From a virus: a stretch of DNA of 34,326 nt. The stretch lies in the IMG/VR virus record IMGVR_UViG_3300033149_004060, positions 1 to 34,326 of that record; one strand, written 5' to 3'. Below are positions 5,981 to 14,225 of this stretch, piece by piece; within the stretch, counting starts at the first letter, position 1, and each line of letters starts with the position of its first letter. Under the pieces are notes generated by a model, which ran no database searches, was not told the DNA's origin, and was given only the letters and a program-made list of their open reading frames with translations. Both the position numbers and the translations under genes were made by a program.

Positions 5981-6016
5981 AGGGGAAGTACGTAAGTATA
6001 TTAAAGGTGAGAAAAA

Positions 6017-6277
6017 ATGAAGGATAAAAACATGAACATCAAAAACGCAACTGGGAACGAAGCCCAGCCCGGACAGGCGGAAAAACCTGACGAAATAATT
6101 GAAAAGAAGAGAGCTGAGGTATGTGCAGCTCTCACAAACATGGCAGCGATATGCTTAGATGAGAGATTATCTATAAAAGAAGGAACAGTACATATCGAAC
6201 ATATAGAGAAAGTACTGAACCTATATTTTGAAATTCTGTTAGAAAAAATAGACGCTCTTAAACGTGAGGGGGAATAA
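6017..6277 (+). CDS. hypothetical protein, first gene of rightward operon
   Basis: An 86-residue protein with AGGTGA ribosome site. The first 30 residues are polar and probably disordered (GNEAQPGQAEKPDE). The rest is helical (EVCAALTNMAAICLDERLSI, then IEKVLNLYFEILLEKIDALK). As the first product of the only rightward operon, beside the operator palindrome, it is a candidate early or regulatory protein. No HTH is evident and no family is recognised. Confidence 0.75.
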   Translation: MKDKNMNIKNATGNEAQPGQAEKPDEIIEKKRAEVCAALTNMAAICLDERLSIKEGTVHIEHIEKVLNLYFEILLEKIDALKREGE

Positions 6278-6451
6278 ATGAATACAAAATATCTCTACAG
6301 ACACTGGACAGATGATCTCTTTGTTGCAATATCAATCAAAGAAAATTCAGAGAATATGGGTCGTATTGCCCGCATACGACCACGTATAAGGAAGGGAAAG
6401 AGAGACGGCTGGTGTGTCTATGAATATATGAATATGAAGAAGGTGGAATGA
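6278..6451 (+). CDS. small basic hypothetical protein
   Basis: A 57-residue protein starting at the first base after the previous stop. The centre is very basic (RIARIRPRIRKGKRDGW), flanked by aromatic segments (KYLYRHWTDDLF and CVYEYMNM). The charge suggests nucleic-acid contact. Its stop (TGA 6449-6451) abuts the next start. No family recognised. Confidence 0.68.
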   Translation: MNTKYLYRHWTDDLFVAISIKENSENMGRIARIRPRIRKGKRDGWCVYEYMNMKKVE

Positions 6452-6868
6452 ATGAAATATGATAAACTTGTAAAAAAAAGGCACGCAGATATTCTGAGTG
6501 CAAATGATGAAACACTTGAGGAAGCAAGAAAAAAGGAACATATCGTAGAATATGAAGATAAGATAATATGGAAACTAATGAGAAAGGGGTATATAGTGGT
6601 AGAAATACCACAATGGTTGGCAGAGAAAAAAATACTCTGTTATGGTGGTTCGTTTCCACCAACAATATTTTTTGGAAAAATTGAAAAGGAGACTGAGAAA
6701 GCTATATTTTTTGAGGGAAAAGCGATGGAAACAGATGAGAGAAAACTCAAAACAATTCTTGAAAAAATAATTGAAAATGAAGTTACAAAACCACTCGAGG
6801 AACTTTTCGGCATGAATCATATATCTGCGTGGCTTCCAAGAAGCCAAGTAAAAATTTGGGTGATCTAA
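6452..6868 (+). CDS. hypothetical protein
   Basis: A 138-residue soluble protein. N-terminal helices (LSANDETLEEARKKEHI), a central stretch of probable strands with an FPPTIFFGK motif, and a C-terminal helix (KLKTILEKIIENEVTKPLEE) followed by AWLPRSQVKIWVI. No family recognised. AAGGTGG sits 8 bases before the ATG. Confidence 0.75.
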   Translation: MKYDKLVKKRHADILSANDETLEEARKKEHIVEYEDKIIWKLMRKGYIVVEIPQWLAEKKILCYGGSFPPTIFFGKIEKETEKAIFFEGKAMETDERKLKTILEKIIENEVTKPLEELFGMNHISAWLPRSQVKIWVI

Positions 6869-6994
6869 ATGAAAATAAAATGCCCAAAATGCGGACACGA
6901 ATGGAACTACAGCGGAAGAGCAAAAGACGATGAATTTGTAACCTGTTCAAAATGTCATCGTTTGCGTCTCTTGAAAAATTACATACATCTTTAA
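6869..6994 (+). CDS. zinc-ribbon mini-protein
   Basis: A 41-residue protein made almost entirely of one zinc ribbon: CPKCGHEW at residues 5-12 and CSKC at 27-30. The start follows the previous stop without a gap. Last gene of the rightward operon, followed by a T-tract terminator. It may bind nucleic acid or host RNA polymerase-type proteins; unproven. Confidence 0.75.
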   Translation: MKIKCPKCGHEWNYSGRAKDDEFVTCSKCHRLRLLKNYIHL

Positions 6995-7008
6995 TTTTTC
7001 TTTTTTTT
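6995..7008 (+). terminator. T-rich terminator, rightward operon
   Basis: TTTTTCTTTTTTTT directly after the stop codon of the zinc-ribbon gene and overlapping the end of the convergent tail gene. No hairpin is needed for archaeal termination. Confidence 0.65.
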
Positions 7009-10000
7009 ATGTTTGTTTTGCGATAATTACACTATTTTCAGGTTCGTTTTGAATACCCAACACAGTGACAATATCCCCTATACTCAGAGACCCAACCATA
7101 GATCTCACTCTATAGAGCCTCTGAACTCCTCTCACCTGCATAAAATCCACCGTTGCTGTTCTATTAGTAGAATTATAATCTATAACTCTCCCTGTATTTA
7201 TTGAAGTACCTAATCTTTTAATTTCTTTTTGCACTTCATGTAGAATCATATCTAATGCAGTATATGGATTATTATCCAAGGTTAATATACATCTATCCGG
7301 AAAATAGAAATCTACTCCAACAACATAGTAAGACCCGTTTATATCGTCTTCATCTGTGTTCAGAGTGACATAACTTAATAATTGATAATTTAAATCTAAT
7401 TTAGTATTTATTTTAATAATTTTATGTATATCCTTATGAGTGTTCACATACTTTTCAGCAACTTTATTCACACCTCTTAAAGTCCTGACATCTGAAATAT
7501 CTAAGTATTCATGGAATCTTGGTTCATCTCCATACGACGAGGCCGCTGTGCTGTCCTGATAGTAACCCTTTATAGTGTATGGTTCTACTTTTCTTATAAG
7601 ATTATTCAACGTACTTGATCTACACTCACTTGCATACAAATAAGCATCTAAACTTGTCATAGCTAAATATCCTTTGTACTCTGTTGCAGCAATATCTGTT
7701 GTCCATGTTTCGCCTTCGTCTGTGGTTAAGCGTATTCCCCCATGATTATTTGTATTATCACCCTCCCAACATGCATAAACTGCATAATCTGTTACAAAAA
7801 TATGCCTGCATCTCGCAGCAAAGGTAGTTGTTTGATCATCTGAAGAAACCCATGAGGTTCCGTCAGCTACCCCTTTGAAAACAGTTCCGCCACCAGCTGT
7901 TTTCTCGAAAGAAGCATAATACTCGTAATCCTCTAATTGTTTGTTGAATCTCTTTGTTATCCAGTAAATTGCGTTATATGTGCTGTTTACCTGTTTAACC
8001 GTTGTAAATGTGGGACTCGCATCGAAAGGATTTGTACATCTTTTTATTAGTATTTTCTCACTATTTGTAGTATTATTGTAATATGAAACTATAAGTGTGC
8101 TTCCATGACCATTCAAACCCAAACTGTAAATGTAATCTGTATCATAATCTATCGCTGTCCACGATCCAGAAGGCAACTCTTTTCTCCATATTGTTGGCCT
8201 ATTACTATTTGCCGAATCTTGTGAGCATGTGAACAAATACTCCTTATTATCTGAGGGATTAGTTAATTTTATCATTTGTCCATAATAATCTCCACTGTCA
8301 ACTTCCTCTGTCCAAGAACTACCAGATAATATTCCCTCTGGCGTATTACTCAAAATGCCATCATGACGGGTCATGACATATATTTTATCATTATCTTCAT
8401 CGTAATAAATAGAATAAGGATAACTTCCATTTGTTGTTAGTGTCCTTGAAGTTGTCCATGTTTCGCCTTCGTCTGTAGTGTAGTCTATCTTCCCTGGATT
8501 TGATCCGTCCACATAAAAACCACCTAAAATTAGATCGTACCATGTTCCTGAATAGTTTACTGTCAATGTAGACAGACAATACGGAAATCCTGTATTATTG
8601 TATCCTACATCTTTCTGAATTACGAACCAATCCTCACCAGTACCTCTCGAATATACTGTACAGGTATGTTTCAAATCTCTACAATCTTCAGAATATTGAA
8701 TCACATTATATTGAGATGAATTTAGAGTTATATTATTAGTAGCTTCACGTTCTTTAAGATAAAAACAGTTAGACTTCATATAAAATAGATATTTTGATCT
8801 ATCTAATAAATTTAATAATCTATTTAAAGCACTTAATCTTGTCTCTCTATGCGATGTTGTGAATTTTGATATTTCTTCTGTACATTCAATAGAAGATGTC
8901 AAATTTTCATCGAGTCCAAAAAGTATTCCATTATCATAGAAATTACTATCATAATCAACTTTATTATAACAATACTCCACAGCATCAACATAAACGTCAG
9001 TTCCTGAATCACTTGCCGCTGTTATTTCTATATCAAAATAGCAATCGTCACTAACATCTATTGAAGTTTCCAAACAAGCCCATTCATTACCACCTGCTCC
9101 AGAATCTGCAAATGTGTATGTACTACTACCACTACTATTGCTCAATTTTAAATATGTATCTGAAGTATGTACAGGAGTCCCATCATAATACACTCTACAT
9201 CGTACTTTTGCCGTATCGGGTTTGTCGTCTGGATCAAGATATATTCTTTTTTTCAAAGTGGCCGATGCGTTATTCACTTCAGTTGTAAATTTGGCAGATT
9301 TAATACCTTCATAAACATATGTTGTATCTGTATTTTCCACAAAATTGGTGATTGCCCCATAAGAGACCTGAACGTAAACTTGAGTGCATCGTATTTCAGT
9401 ATTAATTGGGCTGCCATCAGGGTTTTGGGGTCTTTCGGGGCAGTATAATTTCACTCCTGCTATTAGATCATTGATCTCTGTCCACGTCCATGCGTTTCCT
9501 GTGTTTGGATTAGTTGTCCATGTGTATGAAAAAGTTCCGTAATCAGGGTTATAATCTTCTAAGTCAAATTGAGAACTCTCATATGTTGTTCCATGTGTCT
9601 TGATCTGCGCATATGCATACCATTTTCCCTTAGTTCCATCTCCAGCAGAACCGTACCATCTACATCGAACCGTGACCCTAACCCAGTTAATTGTGTCTTC
9701 TCCCTCTGTTGAAGTATTCTGGATCGTGTAGAGGTCACTTTTTGGATCATAACTCCCACTCTCAAACAAATAAACATAAGTTGAGTCATCATCTGCTGTA
9801 GATTCATCAACATCTTCATAGTTTGATTCTCCTGTCCCCGGTTCTGCTGAGAGTTCCACTATAGAGTCTCCATTTGGTCTGAGAGTTTCTGTTCCTGCAT
9901 TTGTCGAAGAGTATGTGATCCATCCATCTAATCCCTCTTCAAAACTTGAGTTTCCAAAAGGATGATATGTTCCTTTTATTATTTCTGCAACGGTTTTATT

Positions 10001-10306
10001 CTCAAAATCAGCATCGATACAATTTGCCGAAAGTAGAGAACTCAAACGATCCCTACCTTCTACATGAAGAAAGTTTATTCCTCTATCACTTATTCTCTCT
10101 CTTTTATCAATTACACCTACAAAATGTTCATTTTTATTAGCATATATTTTACATTCTTTAGTTAATCCTACATCTGATATATTTATACCTCTCTTCAAAG
10201 GTATATCAAAAGAAAAGAAGCCAACTCTATTTACTGCATTTTTTGTTACGAGATTGGAAATGTCATAAATGGTTTTATCGTCAATGGTTACATATGCATC
10301 TGTCAT
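7007..10306 (-). CDS. tail-tip hub protein with inserted glycan-binding-like and Asp-box propeller-like domains
   Basis: A large (1099-residue) tail protein. A hub-like frame is split into three pieces: residues about 1-115 (YVTIDDKTIYDISNLVTKN ... GVIDKRERISDR), 455-545 and 925-1030. A C-terminal OB-like part follows (GRVIDYNSTNRTATVDF ... SIGDIVTVLGI). The first insertion (about 118-450) is Trp- and beta-rich and looks like jelly-roll carbohydrate-binding domains (HPFGNSSFEEGLDGW, YVDAVEYCY). The second (about 550-915) has two exact Asp-box motifs TTDEGETW (610-617 and 861-868), the hallmark of sialidase-like beta-propellers. Sialidase catalytic residues are not evident, so binding rather than cleavage is likely. 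The ATG at 10306 follows GGGGAGTGA; a GTG at 10312 is less likely. Last gene of the virion operon. Confidence 0.82.
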   Translation of the reverse strand: MTDAYVTIDDKTIYDISNLVTKNAVNRVGFFSFDIPLKRGINISDVGLTKECKIYANKNEHFVGVIDKRERISDRGINFLHVEGRDRLSSLLSANCIDADFENKTVAEIIKGTYHPFGNSSFEEGLDGWITYSSTNAGTETLRPNGDSIVELSAEPGTGESNYEDVDESTADDDSTYVYLFESGSYDPKSDLYTIQNTSTEGEDTINWVRVTVRCRWYGSAGDGTKGKWYAYAQIKTHGTTYESSQFDLEDYNPDYGTFSYTWTTNPNTGNAWTWTEINDLIAGVKLYCPERPQNPDGSPINTEIRCTQVYVQVSYGAITNFVENTDTTYVYEGIKSAKFTTEVNNASATLKKRIYLDPDDKPDTAKVRCRVYYDGTPVHTSDTYLKLSNSSGSSTYTFADSGAGGNEWACLETSIDVSDDCYFDIEITAASDSGTDVYVDAVEYCYNKVDYDSNFYDNGILFGLDENLTSSIECTEEISKFTTSHRETRLSALNRLLNLLDRSKYLFYMKSNCFYLKEREATNNITLNSSQYNVIQYSEDCRDLKHTCTVYSRGTGEDWFVIQKDVGYNNTGFPYCLSTLTVNYSGTWYDLILGGFYVDGSNPGKIDYTTDEGETWTTSRTLTTNGSYPYSIYYDEDNDKIYVMTRHDGILSNTPEGILSGSSWTEEVDSGDYYGQMIKLTNPSDNKEYLFTCSQDSANSNRPTIWRKELPSGSWTAIDYDTDYIYSLGLNGHGSTLIVSYYNNTTNSEKILIKRCTNPFDASPTFTTVKQVNSTYNAIYWITKRFNKQLEDYEYYASFEKTAGGGTVFKGVADGTSWVSSDDQTTTFAARCRHIFVTDYAVYACWEGDNTNNHGGIRLTTDEGETWTTDIAATEYKGYLAMTSLDAYLYASECRSSTLNNLIRKVEPYTIKGYYQDSTAASSYGDEPRFHEYLDISDVRTLRGVNKVAEKYVNTHKDIHKIIKINTKLDLNYQLLSYVTLNTDEDDINGSYYVVGVDFYFPDRCILTLDNNPYTALDMILHEVQKEIKRLGTSINTGRVIDYNSTNRTATVDFMQVRGVQRLYRVRSMVGSLSIGDIVTVLGIQNEPENSVIIAKQT

Positions 10307-10308
10307 TT

Positions 10309-11616
10309 TCACTCCCCGTATGTATATCTATAGCAATACATTCCAAAATAATCAACAAAGAAATCTGTTGTATCTCCTAAACTTAGAGTTACTTTTAAAT
10401 CCATATCTGAACTCGCAACCAAATTCGGACAGTCTAAAAATATCATAGTCCAGTATTTATTTATTTTCGTGTTCAAATTTGATGTATTTCCAGCTGTATA
10501 AAAAGTATCACTAACACTTTGACTTCCAGTATTATCTATAAGTTGAAAAGTAACATAATCATCTGGATCTGTTATTACATCTGATCTGATTCTGCAAAAA
10601 GCTTTATAATGTCCGTTTCTTTCAATTAGATTAGTACCACCATCAACCATTATGTAATCTCCTGTTGTTGAGAGTTCTGCAGACTCATTATTATATGCTT
10701 TTTGGTTGTTTGTTTCATCTGTGCGTGTAACATTTGCAGATTTAGTCCAGTCACCCCAAGTTCCCCAGATTTTTGAGTTATGACCATATTTAACCAATTC
10801 CAAATTAAGTTCATTCAAAGCTGTTGTTCCAGGTTTCACTCCCTCTTGAAAATTTGTTAATGCATACCAACCAGATTTATCTTCATATGTTCCTATTGTG
10901 GCTGTATAAGGTGTATAAAGTGAAAAATCGTCAACATATGCCGTACCGTCTGGATTTCCATCAGAATTATACCAATTAAACTTAAGTCTAATATATCTAC
11001 AGTCTGCGGGACACCACCCATCACCAGGTTCGAATGTTTTTGAGTGTTCTGTCCACTCAGTTTCAGCTTCTGTTGCCATAACTATAGCGCTCTGTGACGG
11101 AGAACAAGAACTAAGATTTTCATCATAAAATAATATTAGAACATAGAATTTTGCTGTATTTAATGTTTTTACATATGTATATACTTTTACTAATGTTTCT
11201 TGATTGCCGATATAAATATAGTTGCTGTATCCCCCATATGTGTTGCTCCCCGAAGCCACCAATTTTGCAGAATACGTTCCAGAGTGAACTTCTTCAGTAC
11301 TCTGTGTTTCACTACCACCCCAAGTTCCAGATTCAAACCCTGGATTAATTACTTTGTTCCCAGGATCGAACTCTATCCAATGATGAGTTGTGTATGGTTC
11401 TTCACTGATTTTTTTGATAACTTTGATAATATTCGTATAATCTGAAGTTGAATCAAGATTGCATTTCAATCTGAGAAGTTCAGATGATTTTCCAAGATCA
11501 ATTACATTAACAAAACCTACATTTAATTTATTACTTACAATTCTCTTTTTTATAACACTTGATGCGATCTCTACATTATTTAGAGTTATATCCCAAAATT
11601 TTACAGTAATTGCCAT
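10309..11616 (-). CDS. distal tail protein with carbohydrate-binding-like domains
   Basis: A 435-residue protein between tape measure and hub, the usual place for the distal tail protein. The N-terminal 95 residues (VKFWDITLNNVEIASSVIKK...) are the likely ring-forming part. Residues about 100-235 begin NPGFESGTWGG and end TAYVDDFSLY, the signature pattern of CBM4/9-type jelly rolls. A second similar domain occupies the C-terminal half (GTWGDWTKSANVTRTDE ... FFVDYFGMY). It should sit at the tail tip and contact surface glycans. The ATG at 11616 is preferred, GAGGG being 6 bases upstream. Its stop overlaps the start region of the hub gene. Confidence 0.78.
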   Translation of the reverse strand: MAITVKFWDITLNNVEIASSVIKKRIVSNKLNVGFVNVIDLGKSSELLRLKCNLDSTSDYTNIIKVIKKISEEPYTTHHWIEFDPGNKVINPGFESGTWGGSETQSTEEVHSGTYSAKLVASGSNTYGGYSNYIYIGNQETLVKVYTYVKTLNTAKFYVLILFYDENLSSCSPSQSAIVMATEAETEWTEHSKTFEPGDGWCPADCRYIRLKFNWYNSDGNPDGTAYVDDFSLYTPYTATIGTYEDKSGWYALTNFQEGVKPGTTALNELNLELVKYGHNSKIWGTWGDWTKSANVTRTDETNNQKAYNNESAELSTTGDYIMVDGGTNLIERNGHYKAFCRIRSDVITDPDDYVTFQLIDNTGSQSVSDTFYTAGNTSNLNTKINKYWTMIFLDCPNLVASSDMDLKVTLSLGDTTDFFVDYFGMYCYRYTYGE

Positions 11617-11625
11617 AATCATCCC

Positions 11626-13632
11626 TCAAGTTGGTTGAATACCTCTACTCACCATTTCTTCCCATGTCAATCCAGCACCACCACCGCTTTCCTGAACTTC
11701 AGTCTCAACTCTTGTCTCTCCGCTACCTCCCACATCCACATATACGTTGATCGTTGGATTAAGTTTCAAATCTTTAATTGAAGCAGCTATGTCTGAAAGT
11801 ATAACATCTGTTGTAGATATATACTCCTGCATACTTGCCCCAAGTTGATCTGCCAATGCAACTTGTTCTTCATGTGTCAAACTCGACCAGAACTCGGACT
11901 GTTTCATTGTCTGCAATGCAATATCTTTCATATGTTCTCTTGTTCTCATTGCTTCAAGTTGTAGTTTTATTCCCTGCTCAATATTCCTTTTTTCTTCATC
12001 ACCTATATAATTCTGCATTTCCATTCTGTCCAGAATACCCTGAAGTAAATTGTTTATGTTTCCGGGTGTAGCTGCATGATGGCCAGGTATATATCCTTTT
12101 TCTCCTTTCACTCCCTGTTCTTCAACTGCTCCGACTCTTGAAAGAATATCAACCAAACTCTTACCAAAATCCATACTTACTTTTGGCATGACATTCTCTA
12201 TCAAATCCATAGTGCGTTCAACGCCTTCTTCCCATACCTTTGCTGCTTTTGAAGCTGAATCTAAGAATTTATCACTCATTGTTGCGGCTTGTATTCCTAT
12301 ATCTGTTGTGATTTCATGAACTCTTCCAGCAAAATCACCTATACTTCCATAAGTCTTACGTTCATATTCAAATATTTCACTCCATATAGTTTTTATTCTT
12401 CCAGCATGTGCAACTTGCCGATCCAATGCAACTGAATACGGTTCGGGTCCTGGTGCTGTCATTTCTTTATATCTTTTATATGCATCTAAAATATCTATAA
12501 ATTCTTTAGGTAATATTCCCTTAATTAATCTTGATGGCAATTCTTCCCCCATACCCCCTGGGAGAATACTTTTAATGTCCTGATACAAATCAAGAATTAT
12601 GCTAAGATAATCTATCCACTCAGACAAAAAGGGCAGTATTCCTTCTCCTATATCTCTCTTCACACCTTCTATATTTTCCTTGAATATTTTCATCTGCTGT
12701 TCGTAAGTATCTGCCATTATCTGGTACTTTTCGTTTAAAATACCTGTCGAATTAGCGAGTTCGTTCTGGAATTTTGTAAGTTGATCTGTTTCCCCTGAAA
12801 GTGCAGTTATGAATCCGGTTAATCCTCTGACTCTTGGAATCCACTCTCCCATAAGTTCCATATTTCCATTAGATTCCTCATAAAGTCTCTGAAGAATACC
12901 TATAAAACCTTCAGCATCTATTGCATTTTGAGCAGTTGCATATCCCCACTCTTGAAATATAGCTTTCAGGGCATCGGTGGGTTTTACCATAGCGTTCATT
13001 ATTCCACGCATGGCAGTTATAGCTTCTGAAAAATCAATACCCTTAATTGTCAGGACATCCAGAATAGCAATTAGTTCCGTAAATTCTACACCCATTTGTT
13101 TGCCTAATGAAGTAACACGGCCAATTTGTCCTGCGTATTCTTCAAAAGTATATTTTCCGAGTTCTACACCCTTAAGGAGTATTTCAGAGACTCTTGTAGC
13201 ATCTCCAACTGCATCACCATATGCGTTCATTACATCTATGATCGTTGAAGCTGCACCCTTTACTTCGGTGAAACCGGCCACACTTGTTTTCATGGCAACA
13301 TTGAGAATATCCATTCCCTCAGCACCTTTGTGACCTGCAGAATATATATCATATAAACCCTCTGCGGCATCCACAGCACTTTTTCCAAATTTGACAGATG
13401 TTTTTTCAAGAGAACTCATCTGGTCTTCAGTTAGTTCTCCAATTGTTTTCACTTTTGCAAATGCCGTTTCGAGTTTCATAGCAGATTCAACAGCATCTTT
13501 TCCCAGTTTTGTAGCTATAGCTATCCCTGCACCTATTGCGATATTTTGAAGAGAGAGAAAACTACTTCCAATTTTTGAAAGAACAGGACTCGCCATGTCC
13601 TTTGCTATTACTTTATGCTCAACTGTTGCCAT
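11626..13632 (-). CDS. tail tape measure protein
   Basis: A 668-residue protein beginning with a domain typical of TP901-type tape measures (VIAKDMASPVLSKIGSSF, then IGAGIAIATKLGKDAVESAM and ELTEDQMSSLEKTSVKFG). It is rich in helices and has membrane-compatible segments. It sets tail length; at roughly 0.15 nm per residue this implies a tail near 100 nm. No lysozyme or peptidase motif is visible. It sits directly after the chaperone genes and before the distal tail gene. No sheath gene accompanies it, so the tail is non-contractile. Confidence 0.92.
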   Translation of the reverse strand: MATVEHKVIAKDMASPVLSKIGSSFLSLQNIAIGAGIAIATKLGKDAVESAMKLETAFAKVKTIGELTEDQMSSLEKTSVKFGKSAVDAAEGLYDIYSAGHKGAEGMDILNVAMKTSVAGFTEVKGAASTIIDVMNAYGDAVGDATRVSEILLKGVELGKYTFEEYAGQIGRVTSLGKQMGVEFTELIAILDVLTIKGIDFSEAITAMRGIMNAMVKPTDALKAIFQEWGYATAQNAIDAEGFIGILQRLYEESNGNMELMGEWIPRVRGLTGFITALSGETDQLTKFQNELANSTGILNEKYQIMADTYEQQMKIFKENIEGVKRDIGEGILPFLSEWIDYLSIILDLYQDIKSILPGGMGEELPSRLIKGILPKEFIDILDAYKRYKEMTAPGPEPYSVALDRQVAHAGRIKTIWSEIFEYERKTYGSIGDFAGRVHEITTDIGIQAATMSDKFLDSASKAAKVWEEGVERTMDLIENVMPKVSMDFGKSLVDILSRVGAVEEQGVKGEKGYIPGHHAATPGNINNLLQGILDRMEMQNYIGDEEKRNIEQGIKLQLEAMRTREHMKDIALQTMKQSEFWSSLTHEEQVALADQLGASMQEYISTTDVILSDIAASIKDLKLNPTINVYVDVGGSGETRVETEVQESGGGAGLTWEEMVSRGIQPT

Positions 13633-13875
13633 CTATACCGACCTGAAAACCCCCCAATTTCTCCTTTTAGATTTAATTTTCTCTTTTGTGGTTTTTGGTG
13701 TTCTTGAAAGCTCAGCCTCGTAAGCCTTGAAAGCAAGAATAAAACTAAATTGCGGTTCTGTTAGTTCTGAAACTCTTTTAAAGTCCCAATTAAGCTCCTT
13801 ACAAACCACCCCCAAACCGAAGAGAGCTTTATTTTTTTCGAGATCGTTTTTCACGAAAGGATGTCTGTTTCTCAA
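13633..13875 (-). CDS. tail assembly chaperone, downstream frame (probably made by frameshift)
   Basis: The open frame overlaps the 3' end of the chaperone gene at 13829-14215 by 47 bases in the +1 (equals -2) frame. Its first possible start is a TTG at 13875 with no good ribosome site, so independent initiation looks poor. The upstream gene ends CGA AAA AAA TAA: slipping forward one base at AAA-TAA, or back two on the A7 run, joins the frames near 13830. The fusion would be about 192 residues, the long G-T type chaperone known in many tailed phages. The unique part is basic at the end (KEKIKSKRRNWGVFRSV). It ends 1 base before the tape measure start. Confidence 0.78.
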   Translation of the reverse strand: MRNRHPFVKNDLEKNKALFGLGVVCKELNWDFKRVSELTEPQFSFILAFKAYEAELSRTPKTTKEKIKSKRRNWGVFRSV

Positions 13876-14215
13876 TTATAATAGAATTGAGCTCATCCCT
13901 ATGCCAATCTGGTAGGACCTTATCATATATCTCAGCAGTCATCTTGTGATTTCCTGTATCGTCTGTATATTCTTTTACCCAGCTTAAAAAGTTATTTTTC
14001 AGAGTATCTACAAAATCTTCATCCATCACAATGGTTTTAATTGGATTTCCGTCTTTGTCACGGACTACATTTCCTTTATCGTCAGTTTCAAATCCTGTCT
14101 TAATTTTCTGACTCATTTTAAGTCTTTCGGTATAAGGTGGATATTCTAATGTATATACTATTCCATCTATCTCATGAGTGAATCTTTTTTTAAATAAATC
14201 TTCAAGTTTAGCCAA
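13829..14215 (-). CDS. tail assembly chaperone, upstream frame
   Basis: A 128-residue acidic protein between tail tube and tape measure, the invariable position of the short tail chaperone (lambda gpG analogue), which coats the tape measure during assembly. It contains LEYPPYTERLKMSQKIKTGF and a helical C-terminal half. It ends in a run of seven A just before TAA, the likely frameshift site that makes the longer form. Assignment rests on position, length and overlap rather than on a strong motif. Confidence 0.8.
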   Translation of the reverse strand: MAKLEDLFKKRFTHEIDGIVYTLEYPPYTERLKMSQKIKTGFETDDKGNVVRDKDGNPIKTIVMDEDFVDTLKNNFLSWVKEYTDDTGNHKMTAEIYDKVLPDWHRDELNSIIIEKQTSFREKRSRKK

Positions 14216-14225
14216 TTAAATCACC

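Noticed and set aside
9559-9819. 86-aa minus-strand Met/Gln-rich frame within the hub gene
   Set aside because: An out-of-frame shadow of the hub coding sequence with no initiation signal.
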